DNA of 64,000 bases from JAJEBT01 sp965221485 (GTDB lineage Bacteria; Pseudomonadota; Alphaproteobacteria; MPNO01; UBA830), in NCBI GenBank assembly GCA_965221485.1, contig OZ244893.1, positions 1,860,001 to 1,924,000 of the forward strand, given 5' to 3'. Both the position numbers and the translations under genes were made by a program. The notes under the pieces were generated by a model. It saw only the letters and a program-made list of their open reading frames with translations. It did no database searches and had not been told where the DNA came from. Below are positions 53,318 to 62,858 of the stretch, piece after piece (position 1 is the stretch's first letter; the number at the start of each line of letters is the position of its first letter).

Positions 53318-53842
53318 TCAGAAGGCCTCGGGCCGATCGCCGCGCGGTGCCTGGTCAGCGGCATCGGGAGCAACCGACCGGATGAACTGCCTCACCGCCT
53401 CGACGAGAAACAGCGCCATCCCTCCCGGTACAACCGCCATCGGAATCCATTCCTTGATGTCGAATGATTTGTAGAGCGTCGAATCCTCGACCCACGCCAA
53501 ATGTGTCGTAATCGTGCCGTAATAGACGATCACCGCCGCCACGACGACAATAACGAGGTTGATACCAATCCGGAATTGCCGGTAGGCACCACGCGGCAAT
53601 GCGGACAACACCAGGTCGACCGTGACATGGCGGCCGATGCTGAGGATATAGGCAGCGCCGACCATGGTCAGCGTCAACAGGCCATACTCAACCGCTTCCA
53701 GCATCCAGTAGAAACCGCTGAGACCGAGGTTGCGCGCAACCACCTCGGCGGCAACACCGACAGCCAGCAGCGCTACGATCACGCCCGGCACCGCCCCGGT
53801 AAAGGCGAGCAGCCGGTCAAACAGACCGCCGGGCTTCCACAT
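53318..53842 (-). CDS. TRAP transporter system D, small membrane subunit (DctQ)
   Basis: This 174-residue four-helix membrane protein has the DctQ block VAAEVVARNLGLSGFYWMLEAVEYGLL and GRHVTVDLVLSALPRGAYRQF. It lies 63 bases after the binding-protein gene and leads into dctM. Confidence 0.9.
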   Translation of the reverse strand: MWKPGGLFDRLLAFTGAVPGVIVALLAVGVAAEVVARNLGLSGFYWMLEAVEYGLLTLTMVGAAYILSIGRHVTVDLVLSALPRGAYRQFRIGINLVIVVVAAVIVYYGTITTHLAWVEDSTLYKSFDIKEWIPMAVVPGGMALFLVEAVRQFIRSVAPDAADQAPRGDRPEAF

Positions 53843-53905
53843 CCGAGCGCCCCAAATTCGATTGCGCCTTCACATACTCCCGGAGCACGCAGGCAAACTC
53901 GAATC

Positions 53906-54883
53906 CTACCTGCCGATCAATGCGCGCAGTTTTTTACCGACCACGGGGTCGCGTTTCTCCACCACGTCCCACTGTGCCGTATAGGCGAGATCAAGAAACT
54001 TTTCTGCATCGGCATCAGACAACTTGAGCAGCTTCATGCCTTTCTCGCTGATCAGCCGGTTGCCAATCTCCCGATCTTTACGGCCGAGATCGGCGGACAA
54101 CTCGTTTTCGAGGTAAAGACCTGCCGTTGTGAGCACACCCTGCTGTTCAACGTTCAGACTCTTCCATTTGCCGACATTGATCCCCACTACAATGATCGGG
54201 TGATAGAAGCCGGGCACCAGCTTGTACTTTGAAACTTCGAACCAGCCCTGGGACATCACTTCGCTGTCAAGGTTCGCGTAGGCATCAACTGCACCACGCT
54301 CCATAGCCGTGAAGATCTCGCGCCTCGGCATGTTGAGGGTGCGCGCACCGAGCGCATCAAAGAATGCCTTGTAGGTATTCGAGGTGCGCATCTTGAGGCC
54401 CTTGAAGTCGTCAAGCGACTTGATCTCCGTGTTGGTGTAGATGTGGAAAACAATGTCGCCGCCATACATCGACAACAGGTGCATGTTGGCCTGTTTGGTG
54501 AACAGATCGCTGAAAATGTCCCAGGCCCCGTTCTGGCGCATCACTGGTGCCGATTTGGTGGTCGGTGTGAAGCCGGTCGCGAGTTTGACCAGATTGGCCA
54601 TATAGGCCGGCGGCGTCCCCGCGACGTCAAGCAATCCGGTCTTGACTGCATTGCCAAGCTGACGTGAAGGGATCGCTTCCGGGCCCACCACCTGTCCGAT
54701 CTGGATGGCTCCCTTGCCATCAGCGTTGACCTTGGCCACGAACGCATCGAAGGCCTGGCGTGTCAGGGATTGCTTGTTGCTGATGAAATAGCCGGCCTTC
54801 AGCGAAACCTCGGAGGCTGCAGTCGAAGCCGCTGCCACGAAAGCGAAGCCGATACCGGTTGCAATAAACTTTGTCAGTCTCAT
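53906..54883 (-). CDS. TRAP transporter system D, substrate-binding protein (DctP)
   Basis: This 325-residue protein has signal peptide MRLTKFIATGIGFAFVAAAST. DctP features are SLKAGYFISNKQSLTRQAFDAFV, IKSLDDFKGLKMRTSNTYKAFF with the ligand arginine, IFTAMERGAVDAYANLDSEV and YHPIIVVGINVGKWKSL. An AAGGAGGAAG site precedes the ATG. It heads the D operon (P-Q-M) on the minus strand. Its sequence is not of the TPGRF subfamily of A-C, so a different class of ligand is expected. Confidence 0.92.
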   Translation of the reverse strand: MRLTKFIATGIGFAFVAAASTAASEVSLKAGYFISNKQSLTRQAFDAFVAKVNADGKGAIQIGQVVGPEAIPSRQLGNAVKTGLLDVAGTPPAYMANLVKLATGFTPTTKSAPVMRQNGAWDIFSDLFTKQANMHLLSMYGGDIVFHIYTNTEIKSLDDFKGLKMRTSNTYKAFFDALGARTLNMPRREIFTAMERGAVDAYANLDSEVMSQGWFEVSKYKLVPGFYHPIIVVGINVGKWKSLNVEQQGVLTTAGLYLENELSADLGRKDREIGNRLISEKGMKLLKLSDADAEKFLDLAYTAQWDVVEKRDPVVGKKLRALIGR

Positions 54884-55141
54884 CTCTTCCTCCTTCGGTT
54901 CTGTTTCCTGTCTCCCACCCAAAATGCTACGCAACGACCCATATACCGTCAATTGCTTTTGACGCTGGCAAACATCAGACCCTGCGGCAGGGACAACGAG
55001 GCAGTCTCACCGAAGTTCGTTTGTGGTGTCGTCCCCCACCAGACCCGGGACCGGCCACATGTCCTCTTCCCGGCATGTGACATATTGGCATTCGACGGGG
55101 GTGTCGGGTTCGTGGTTCAAGCGGAAGACACGGATCCCGGG

Positions 55142-56467
55142 TCATCGCATAAGCGAGGGGAGAAACAGGGATATCTCGGGGAATGCGACCAACAGGGCAA
55201 CGATCACAATTTCACAGGCCAGAAACCAGGCCACGCCGCGAAATATTGTGCCCAGCGGCACTTCATCCCCGACCACGCTCTTGACGATATAGACATTGAA
55301 CCCGACCGGCGGCGTCATCAGTCCGATCTCCAGGTATTTGATGACCAGAACCCCCAGCCACACCAGATCAAGGTTGAGCGCCTCGAACATGGGCAACAAA
55401 AGCGGAAGCGTCAGCAACATCAGTCCAAGCGGCTCGAGAAACATGCCAAGGATCACGTAGATCAATGACGTCGCGAGCACCAGCAGAATGGGATCGAGCG
55501 CCCAGTCACCGATCATTTCGCCAATGAAGAACGGAACACCGCTAAGCGCAAGAAACCGGGTAAGCAGCACGGCACCGACAGCAATAAAGAATATCTTCGC
55601 TGTACCGGTGAGAGCCTCCATAACGCTGGTCCGGAACAGCGGCCAGTCAAGGCGCCCCTGGAACCCGGCAATGACGAACGAGAGAAACGCTCCAAAAGCA
55701 CCGGCCTCGGTTGGCGTTACCAATCCGGAGTAGATGCCGCCGACAATGCCCAGGATCAGCACCAGGACTGGCCAGACATCACCCAGTGCTGCGATTTTGG
55801 TCCGGAGAGGTATCTTTTCCCCAACCGGCGGACCGAGAGCTGGTTTGAGACTGCAGCGCGTAACAATCATCGCGGCGTATATGACAGCGGTCAGAATCCC
55901 GGGCAGCACGCCGGCAATCAGGAGCTGTGCAATCGAAGTCTCTGCGAAAATACCGTAGAGCACCATCAGGATGGAGGGAGGAATCAACGAGCCCAGTGTT
56001 CCGGCTGCGACCACCACGCCTGTGGACAGTCCCTTGTCATAGCCGTGACCGATCATTTCAGGAACAGTAATCCGACCCATCGCGGCTGCAGTCGCCAGAC
56101 TGGAGCCCGAGGCCGCAGAAAAACCGGCACAGGCGAAATTGCTGGCAACTGCGAGGCCGCCAGGCAGGTTGCCGAGCCATAGCCGGGCGGCGTGAAACAG
56201 GGCGGAACTGATCCCCGAATGATGCGCCACAGCCCCCATCAGAAGGAACATCGGGATGGCTGAGATCGACCAGTTGGCAGCGAACTCGAATGGCGTGTTC
56301 TTGACCACACCGGCGGCGACACCGGGCCCGCGAATAAGAATGATTCCGATAATCGAAACGCCACCCAACGCAACACCGATCGGCACCCGGATCGCGATCA
56401 GCACGAGGACGGCGCCAATTCCCGCAAATCCTATTTCGAGATGGCTCACGTCATGCGTCCCGATCAT
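55142..56467 (-). CDS. TRAP transporter system E, large membrane subunit (DctM)
   Basis: This 441-residue permease has WSISAIPMFLLMGAVAHHSGI, GNLPGGLAVASNFACAGFSAASGSSLATAAAMGRITVPEM, GVVVAAGTLGSLIPPSILMV and KYLEIGLMTPPVGFNVYIVK. It follows dctQ by 23 bases. The binding-protein gene of this system is not adjacent on this strand; the likely partner is at 57931-59052 on the opposite strand. Confidence 0.93.
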   Translation of the reverse strand: MIGTHDVSHLEIGFAGIGAVLVLIAIRVPIGVALGGVSIIGIILIRGPGVAAGVVKNTPFEFAANWSISAIPMFLLMGAVAHHSGISSALFHAARLWLGNLPGGLAVASNFACAGFSAASGSSLATAAAMGRITVPEMIGHGYDKGLSTGVVVAAGTLGSLIPPSILMVLYGIFAETSIAQLLIAGVLPGILTAVIYAAMIVTRCSLKPALGPPVGEKIPLRTKIAALGDVWPVLVLILGIVGGIYSGLVTPTEAGAFGAFLSFVIAGFQGRLDWPLFRTSVMEALTGTAKIFFIAVGAVLLTRFLALSGVPFFIGEMIGDWALDPILLVLATSLIYVILGMFLEPLGLMLLTLPLLLPMFEALNLDLVWLGVLVIKYLEIGLMTPPVGFNVYIVKSVVGDEVPLGTIFRGVAWFLACEIVIVALLVAFPEISLFLPSLMR

Positions 56468-56490
56468 TCATTCGTGCGCATCTCCTCGGC

Positions 56491-57036
56491 TCAATGAGGG
56501 TCGCGTGTGCTGATTTCCAGCCGGGCCGTACCGGGCGCGCGGGCACGTCGGCCAAAATGTCGGACCACCGCAAGAGCAACATAGAGCGCCATGGCTGCCA
56601 GACCGACGGTCAGGAACCAGCGGCTCGGCCAGATCGCCACCAGGTCGACTGATGTCTCCCAGGCTTCGCCTTCCCTGGTCCGCCGCACCGCCTCGACACC
56701 GGTGTAGAGAACCAGAAACAGGAGATAGGCAAGGGTTGCGAGACCGGCACAGCCGACCAGTGCAGCGCGAAGGCTTCCGCGCATGCGTGCAGTAAACAAC
56801 TCGACTATCAGGTGGCCTTCTGTGAACGTCACATAGGCAAGCGGCAGGAAAACGACGGCCACCATGTAATAGGCGGCGACGATCTCGGTAGTACCATCGA
56901 TCGGATCGTTGAACAGGTACTTGGTGGCAACATCGGCAACGATGTGGAGCATCATCAGGACCAGAGCGATGCCGCCAGCGACCGCGAGGCCGTTTCCCAG
57001 CCTTCTCAAGGAACGCTCGGGACTGAATGAAGCCAC
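56491..57036 (-). CDS. TRAP transporter system E, small membrane subunit (DctQ)
   Basis: This 181-residue four-helix protein has the DctQ block IVADVATKYLFNDPIDGTTEIVAAYYMVAV and TEGHLIVELFTARMRGSLRA. The start is GTG 57036 because GGAGGGAGGACAGC just precedes it and the first helix follows soon; GTG 57066 is an alternative. It begins the QM unit, divergent from dctP. Confidence 0.87.
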   Translation of the reverse strand: MASFSPERSLRRLGNGLAVAGGIALVLMMLHIVADVATKYLFNDPIDGTTEIVAAYYMVAVVFLPLAYVTFTEGHLIVELFTARMRGSLRAALVGCAGLATLAYLLFLVLYTGVEAVRRTREGEAWETSVDLVAIWPSRWFLTVGLAAMALYVALAVVRHFGRRARAPGTARLEISTRDPH

Positions 57037-57930
57037 GCTGTCCTCCCTCCGTTCCTGTTTGGGCACGGATCACCGAGTCTTTGATACTGTCGGAAATTGG
57101 CGCCTGACGGTCAAGCCGCGAAGGCAGGGGAACGATCATGCGTGCGTGTCCCGCAGTAACGAAGGATTCAGGTGATCGAAACACACTTGTGAAACGATCG
57201 TTCCTGTCACGGCAGCAATCCTGGTATGGATACCAGTTTCGCAACACTCTGGCCGGTTCCGGAGCCATTGAGCCTGGTTGTGTCGGTCCGTACCCGGGCA
57301 GTCATGAACCGGATTCATTCCGGTTCCGGGACCAGACGTTTCCAGGGTTCGGCAAGGAAAGCATGTGGATCTTTCCCCATTGCAAACACCCGATGGCACG
57401 GGGTGTCGGACTTCAGAAGCCGAAACAGCGGCTTCCTGGAATTTCGTTCCAGACTGCAGGGCGACAAGTGGATCCGTGTCTGGTTTCGGGCCCGTAATCG
57501 GTGGCATCAGGCACCATGCAGGAGGAACACCGGATGGGCCGCCGCGCTCAGCAACGAAGTGATGGCGGACGCTCTGATCGACCGGCTGATCCACCACTGC
57601 CATATCCTCAATATCCGGGGAACAGCGACCGGGCGCAGCATCAACAGAACCTGCAGGTCGGATCGGCACCTCAATAGGGCTGCATGATTGAAATCACTCA
57701 CACAGGCGAAGGTGCCACCGGCACGCTGAGCCCAACATCCCGGCACCGAGACAGGGTTACCCTCCGAGCAAGCTGTTCATTGGCCCGGTTTCGCGCGTAA
57801 TGAGCGCCCGCTATACTTGGTGAAATCGTCCGTCCACAGAAGAGGTCCCGTCGGGCTGCGGTCAAAACCGTCAAACGGTATCCGGCAGGCAAGGACACGG
57901 ACAGGACAGGAAACGGGAAGGAAACATATA
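57037..57930. other. intergenic region between the divergent halves of TRAP system E
   Basis: About 890 bases that must hold promoters for both the QM and P units. A short istB remnant is described separately. A perfect hairpin GAACCGG-ATTCATT-CCGGTTC lies at 57306-57326. The remaining open frames show no family motif. Confidence 0.45.
57530..57640 (+). pseudogene. istB (IS21 helper ATPase) C-terminal remnant
   Basis: The plus-strand frame reads NEVMADALIDRLIHHCHILNIRG around 57556-57624. This matches the C-terminal part of IstB (typically AALLDRLVHHAHVLNIRGESYRL), the ATPase that assists IS21-family transposition. Nothing else of IstB or IstA remains, so this is a small scrap of an old insertion. 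A short match by eye, so confidence is moderate. Confidence 0.45.
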
Positions 57931-59052
57931 ATGATGAGAAAATGGTCTGTCTTGACACCTGTCGCCGCGATGCTGGCGATTGCGGGTTCCTCGGTTTCGG
58001 CAGCCGAATATGTATACGGATCCTGGAACAGCCCGAAGAACGTGGTGCTGAGCGAGGGCGTGGGTCCCTATCTCAAGGCGGTGACGGCGGAAACCGGCGG
58101 TTCTCTCACATGGAAAGTCCTTGCCGGTGGGCAGTTGTTCGGCGGCCGCGCCACACTCGCCGGAATCCGGGACCGGATCGCTGATGCAGGTGGGCCGGTC
58201 ATCCCCGCTTTTACTCGAAAGGAATTGCGCGCCGCCAACGTGGTATATGACCTGATCAATGCGTCCGTCTCACCGGTTGTGATGGCCGGGGCCGTTGCCG
58301 AGACCTACCACCTTGACTGTCCGGCTTGCAAAGACGACTTCACGAAAAACAACGCATTGTTCCTTGCCAATTATGCATCGACCCGCTTCAATTTGCTGTG
58401 TCGCGCACCGATCACCAAAGCCTCGGAGATGAACGGCCGCAGGGTGCGCGTCGTGGGAGCACTCGGTCGCTTCCTGAAGTCGCTTGGTGCCGTCCCTGTC
58501 GGTGGCAGTCCGGCCAAGGCAGTCCAGGCGATCCAACGCGGCAATCTCGATTGCATAGCGGGTCCCATCAGTTGGCTTCAGTCGTTCGGTCTATGGGACT
58601 TCACAAAGCATGTACTTGACGCACATCTCGCGATCCAGCCAACCCCATCCGCCATGGTCATCAATCGCGACGCGTGGAAAGCCCTGTCGAAGTCCGAAAG
58701 GATGGCAATGATCAAGCATGCTCCGGACCTGATCTCCAATACAACAATCCGGGGCTATATGGCCGAAGATGTGCAGGTGCGCGAGGAGGCGGCAAAGCGG
58801 GGTGTCAAGATCACCGTCGAGGACGGCTCCATGGGCCCTGCGTTCGACGCCTACAAGAAGAAAGAGCTTGAGATAGTTCCCGCGCTGGCAAAGAAAGATG
58901 GCATCAATTCTGCGGACGCCATCGTCGACGCCCATCTCGCCAATGTCGCCAAATGGGAAAAGATTCACGCCACGATTGGCGACGATCCCGGCAAGTTTGC
59001 TCAGGCGTTATGGGACGAAGTGTTCAGCAAGCTGGATCCTGACAAGATCTGA
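57931..59052 (+). CDS. TRAP transporter system E, substrate-binding protein (DctP-like)
   Basis: This 373-residue protein has signal peptide MMRKWSVLTPVAAMLAIAGS (cut after SAA). The fold is DctP-like: YVYGSWNSPKNVVLSEGVGPYL, ADAGGPVIPAFTRKELRAANVVYDL, the ligand arginine in EMNGRRVRVVGALGRF, and AVQAIQRGNLDCIAGPISWL. The DCPACKDDF segment has two cysteines not usual in DctP, possibly a disulfide. ATG 57931 has GGAAGG upstream. It is divergent from the dctQM of system E and immediately upstream of the FAD/LeuCD operon, suggesting it feeds that pathway. Confidence 0.9.
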   Translation: MMRKWSVLTPVAAMLAIAGSSVSAAEYVYGSWNSPKNVVLSEGVGPYLKAVTAETGGSLTWKVLAGGQLFGGRATLAGIRDRIADAGGPVIPAFTRKELRAANVVYDLINASVSPVVMAGAVAETYHLDCPACKDDFTKNNALFLANYASTRFNLLCRAPITKASEMNGRRVRVVGALGRFLKSLGAVPVGGSPAKAVQAIQRGNLDCIAGPISWLQSFGLWDFTKHVLDAHLAIQPTPSAMVINRDAWKALSKSERMAMIKHAPDLISNTTIRGYMAEDVQVREEAAKRGVKITVEDGSMGPAFDAYKKKELEIVPALAKKDGINSADAIVDAHLANVAKWEKIHATIGDDPGKFAQALWDEVFSKLDPDKI

Positions 59053-59061
59053 CTGTTTTGC

Positions 59062-59092
59062 GTGGCATGACGGGCCCGGCCTGTCATGCCAC
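59062..59092 (+). terminator. hairpin after dctP of system E, probable terminator
   Basis: A perfect ten-base stem GTGGCATGAC / GTCATGCCAC with an 11-base GC-rich loop starts nine bases after the stop codon. There is no long T run after it (CTGTTTGC), so it may be a weak terminator or a transcript-stabilising hairpin. Confidence 0.6.
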
Positions 59093-59338
59093 CTGTTTGC
59101 GGGAAACTGTAAAAACGAAGACCTGATCAGTTCCGGTCAAGCCAATGCCGGCGCGTGCATCACCGGCATTGGATCGGTGTCCGGGCCTCCGATAGACCTC
59201 CCGCCTCCCGGACACCGCCTCGAGTCAATCAACCCTGGAGGTTCCGGATCCCGGACGGTCTGAATTCAATGGCTGGTCCGGCCGGGCGACCGCCTGGTCC
59301 GGAGAGAACCGATGACCTTCAAAGGCAGCATCAGCTCG

Positions 59339-59370
59339 CCCTGACGACAGACCCGGCTCTGTCGTCAGGG
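59339..59370. repeat. perfect 13-base inverted repeat (hairpin)
   Basis: CCCTGACGACAGA and TCTGTCGTCAGGG are exact complements around a six-base CCCGGC loop, in the 745-base gap (59053-59797) between dctP and the FAD dehydrogenase gene. No T run follows on either strand. The rest of that gap shows no recognised gene; short open frames (for example 59408-59677) have no motif. Confidence 0.8.
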
Positions 59371-59797
59371 AGTCCTCAATTGCACATCCAGTCGGAGGCC
59401 GGTCCAGTTGGACGGTCCCTGCGAATTCCAGCTGAAGAGTCCCTCATCCCGACAGTCTATCGATCGGACTCTCAAGGCAGCCGAGAGGGTGCTGCGGACT
59501 GTCCGGCCGGTATCTGACATCGACGAGATCGTCGAAGAGATCGAGAGCACCAACACGGTGCATGACCTCGAAATTTTCCGCGACCCACCAACATGGTTTT
59601 ACTCCATTGCACCAGCGAGACTCTGCCTTTACCAGAACCCTGCGGACCTGCCCATCCGGTCATCATCGACACCATGATCAGTCACCGCACCGCCAGCGCG
59701 TGGATGTCTGTCTTGCAACGACCTGTTTGACCGTGTTGCTGTAACCCGGAATGCCGTATTGTGGCGGTCCGATTTTCCGAGGAACACGCCGAACCCG

Positions 59798-61573
59798 ATG
59801 ATGTCGACACTGACGAATACAGGAAGCCAGCCTCCCAAAGAGTGGGACCGGGAAACTGATCTCCTCGTGGCCGGTGCAGGCCCCGCCGGCTTGACGGCCG
59901 CGCTCGCCGCCGCCATCGAAGGGCTTGACGTCATCCTGTGCGAAAAATCTGACCAGGTCGGAGGAACAGGAGCAACATCGGCAGGCACGCTATGGATCCC
60001 GGGCAACCGGCTGAGCAGGGACGCCGGATATCATGACACAACCGACAAGGCGGCGACCTATCTTGACAGCCTCACGTCGGACCCCGGCACGAATCCGCTT
60101 CGCGAGGTCTTTCTTCGCGACGGACCCGACATGATCGATTACCTCGTGTCCCATTCCGAACTGTCCTTCACTCCCTGTGGCCTTCATCCTGATTACCGCA
60201 ACAACCAGCCCGGAGCCGCGCTTGAAGGACGGGCCATCATCCCGGAACCGTTCGACGCGCGCCAACTCGGGGAAGAAGTCAATCGCATTCGCCCACCCAT
60301 CGCCGAGTATATGGTTCTGGGCGGTATGATGCTGTCCAAGGCTGATATCGATCCCCTGGTCAACAGATACCGTTCCCCGGCGAACTTTACCCACGCGACG
60401 CGCCTGGTGCTGCGTCACGTCACGGACCGGTTGCGCTACCGCAGGGGAACACGGCTGACAATGGGAAATGCGCTCATCGGACGCCTGTTCTTCAGCCTTC
60501 TCAAACGCAATGTCCCCGTTCTCTTCGAGACTTGCCTCGCTGAACTGACCCGGGAGAACGACCGTGTCACCGGGGCGGTCCTGCAGGGGCCCGGCGGCCG
60601 GCAGCGGGTTCGGGCGAAACGTGGCGTTGTGTGCGCAACCGGGGGATTCGCGCATAACGAGGCATTGCGGACCCGGTATATGCCAGAGCCCGTCAGACCC
60701 TGGTCCATGGCCGTCCCGGAAAACCAGGGTGACGGCATCACCGCGGCCGAAGCCGTGAACGCCCGAATACGATCGGACGGCCACAAATCGAGCGGTTTCT
60801 GGTCACCCGTGTCCGTTACCCGGCGCAAGGACGGATCCCGGGGACTCTATCCCCATATCCTGCTGGACCGCGCCAAGCCCGGCCTTATTGCGGTCAATGC
60901 CGCCGGCCGCCGATTTGTCAATGAAGCGGTCTCCTATCACGATTTCGTCGAGGGCATGCTTCACTCTCACGAGACCGTCAACACGATGCCCGCCTGGCTG
61001 GTTTGCGACAGCCGGTTTGTGCGTAAATACGGGCTCGGGTCGATCTACCCCGGGACCAGACGTCTGAAGTCCTTCGCCGACCAGGGATATATCGTCCTCG
61101 CCGACACGGTCAGCGATCTCGCCGCCCGGATCGATGTGAATCCCGCCGGACTGATGGACACCGTCGAGCGCCACCAGCGCTACGCCGAAAGCGGGTCCGA
61201 TCCCGATTTCGGAAAGGGAGACGACGCGCTGAATCGCTTCAATGGAGATCCCGATCATGAGCCCAACCCCTGCCTCGGGCCCATCGCGACGCCTCCCTTC
61301 GTTGCCATCGCCGTCTGGCCCGCAGAAATCGGGTGCAGTATCGGTCTCGAAACCAACGTTCACGGCGAGGTCATTGATACAAGAGGTGAGGTCCTCAAGG
61401 GGCTCTATGCCTGCGGGAACGACATGTCATCCATCATGGCAGGAACCTACGCCGGCCCGGGCATTACCCTTGGTCCCGCCATCGTCTTCGCATGTCGAAT
61501 CGCCAGGCACGCATCGGGCACAGAACCGGAGCACGCCTCCGGCAAATCAGACGCGGATCAGGGGCTGACCTGA
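59798..61573 (+). CDS. FAD-dependent oxidoreductase, fumarate reductase / 3-ketosteroid dehydrogenase family
   Basis: This 591-residue flavoprotein starts with the dinucleotide motif LLVAGAGPAGLTAALAAAIEG, acid ILCEKSDQVGGTGATSAGTLW. A second glycine-rich strand is RGVVCATGGFAHNEALRTR. The C-terminal FAD motif GLYACGNDMSSIMAGTYAGPGITLGPAIVFACR is typical of the KstD/FrdA-type family, which oxidises alpha-beta carbon bonds. The substrate is unknown. ATG 59798 (or 59801) was chosen over TTG 59759. It is the first of a compact operon: only four bases separate it from the LeuC-like gene. Confidence 0.9.
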   Translation: MMSTLTNTGSQPPKEWDRETDLLVAGAGPAGLTAALAAAIEGLDVILCEKSDQVGGTGATSAGTLWIPGNRLSRDAGYHDTTDKAATYLDSLTSDPGTNPLREVFLRDGPDMIDYLVSHSELSFTPCGLHPDYRNNQPGAALEGRAIIPEPFDARQLGEEVNRIRPPIAEYMVLGGMMLSKADIDPLVNRYRSPANFTHATRLVLRHVTDRLRYRRGTRLTMGNALIGRLFFSLLKRNVPVLFETCLAELTRENDRVTGAVLQGPGGRQRVRAKRGVVCATGGFAHNEALRTRYMPEPVRPWSMAVPENQGDGITAAEAVNARIRSDGHKSSGFWSPVSVTRRKDGSRGLYPHILLDRAKPGLIAVNAAGRRFVNEAVSYHDFVEGMLHSHETVNTMPAWLVCDSRFVRKYGLGSIYPGTRRLKSFADQGYIVLADTVSDLAARIDVNPAGLMDTVERHQRYAESGSDPDFGKGDDALNRFNGDPDHEPNPCLGPIATPPFVAIAVWPAEIGCSIGLETNVHGEVIDTRGEVLKGLYACGNDMSSIMAGTYAGPGITLGPAIVFACRIARHASGTEPEHASGKSDADQGLT

Positions 61574-61577
61574 ATCG

Positions 61578-62858
61578 ATGACCCAGCAAACCCTCGTCCA
61601 GAAAATCATCGCCCATGCTGCAGATCGGAGCAGGGTTGATACCGGAGAAATTGTGACCTGCACAGTCGACCTGGCCATGATCCATGATTCTGGCGGGCCC
61701 CGGCGCGTGATGCCCATTCTGCAGCGTCTCGGTGTAAATGTCTGGGATCCGGACCGGATCGTCCTGATTTCCGACCACTACGTGCCTGCATTTGACGCCG
61801 AGAGCGCACGAATCCTTGACCTCACCCGCAAGTTCGCCAGGGATCAGAAAATCCGCCACTTTCATGACATGCAGGGCATCTGTCATGTCGTCCTGCCCGA
61901 ACGCGGTCACTTGCAACCGGGCATGTTCGTCGTAGGGGGAGACAGCCACTCTCCGACCGGGGGCGCATTCGGCTGCTTCATGTTCGGAATCGGAGCGACC
62001 GATATGGCAGGTGTGCTGGCTACCGGCAAGACGTGGATCCGGGTGCCGGAAACCATATCTGTCGAGGTCAGCGGAACCTTCAGTGATGGTGTCAGCGCCA
62101 AGGATCTCATGCTGTTCATCTGCGCCCGGCTCGGCATGGATGGCGGCCAGGGTCACGCCATTGAGTACAAGGGGGATACCATCACCAGACTCCCGATGCC
62201 GGAACGTATGACGCTCTGCAATATGGCCGCCGAGCTCGGTGCTCTGACGGGTGTCATTTCCGCAGATACAACCACAATGGATTTCATCCGCGCCGCCGGT
62301 GCCGATCCGATTGATCCGGAACCCTGGCAATCGGATCCGGATGCCCCGGTCCATGAAACCTTCCGGATCACCGTTGATCAGATTGCTCCCCAGGTGGCCG
62401 CCCCCCATAGCCCCGCCAATTCAGCGCCGGTAGAAGAGACCGCCGGGACTCCGGTGGACCAGGCTTACATCGGTGCCTGTACCGGTGCCAAGCTGGAGGA
62501 TCTGAGAATGGCGGCCCGTGTGCTCCGGGGGCGCCGCGTTGATCCCGGAACCCGACTCCTGGTTGCCCCGGCATCCCGGAAGGACATGACAGCCGCTGCT
62601 GGCGACGGGACGCTGGCCATCCTCATGGAAGCCGGCGCATCCATCATGCCCACCGGATGCGGCGCCTGCGCCGGTTACGGAGCCGGAGTCCTCGCCGACA
62701 GGGAAGTGTGCATCGCCTCCACGGCACGCAATTTCCAGGGCCGCATGGGAGCGCCCACATCAAGAGTCTATCTTGCCAACCCCTATACGGTCGCGGCCAC
62801 TGCGGTGACCGGAAAAATCACGGACCCGCGCGCGTTACTCGGGGACCCGGAGAAATGA
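61578..62858 (+). CDS. 3-isopropylmalate/2,3-dimethylmalate dehydratase-type large subunit (LeuC-like)
   Basis: This 426-residue aconitase-superfamily protein has the hydro-lyase pattern. Fe-S cysteines are in YIGACTGAKLEDLR and MPTGCGACAGYG. Other blocks are VVGGDSHSPTGGAFGCFMFGIGATDMAGVLATGKTW and SRVYLANPYTVAATAVTGKITDP. The length (426) fits the short LeuC/HACN class, not full aconitase. With no other leucine genes nearby, a catabolic role on a related 2-hydroxy-dicarboxylate (for example dimethylmalate) is more likely than leucine synthesis. The stop overlaps the small-subunit ATG by four bases. Confidence 0.92.
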   Translation: MTQQTLVQKIIAHAADRSRVDTGEIVTCTVDLAMIHDSGGPRRVMPILQRLGVNVWDPDRIVLISDHYVPAFDAESARILDLTRKFARDQKIRHFHDMQGICHVVLPERGHLQPGMFVVGGDSHSPTGGAFGCFMFGIGATDMAGVLATGKTWIRVPETISVEVSGTFSDGVSAKDLMLFICARLGMDGGQGHAIEYKGDTITRLPMPERMTLCNMAAELGALTGVISADTTTMDFIRAAGADPIDPEPWQSDPDAPVHETFRITVDQIAPQVAAPHSPANSAPVEETAGTPVDQAYIGACTGAKLEDLRMAARVLRGRRVDPGTRLLVAPASRKDMTAAAGDGTLAILMEAGASIMPTGCGACAGYGAGVLADREVCIASTARNFQGRMGAPTSRVYLANPYTVAATAVTGKITDPRALLGDPEK

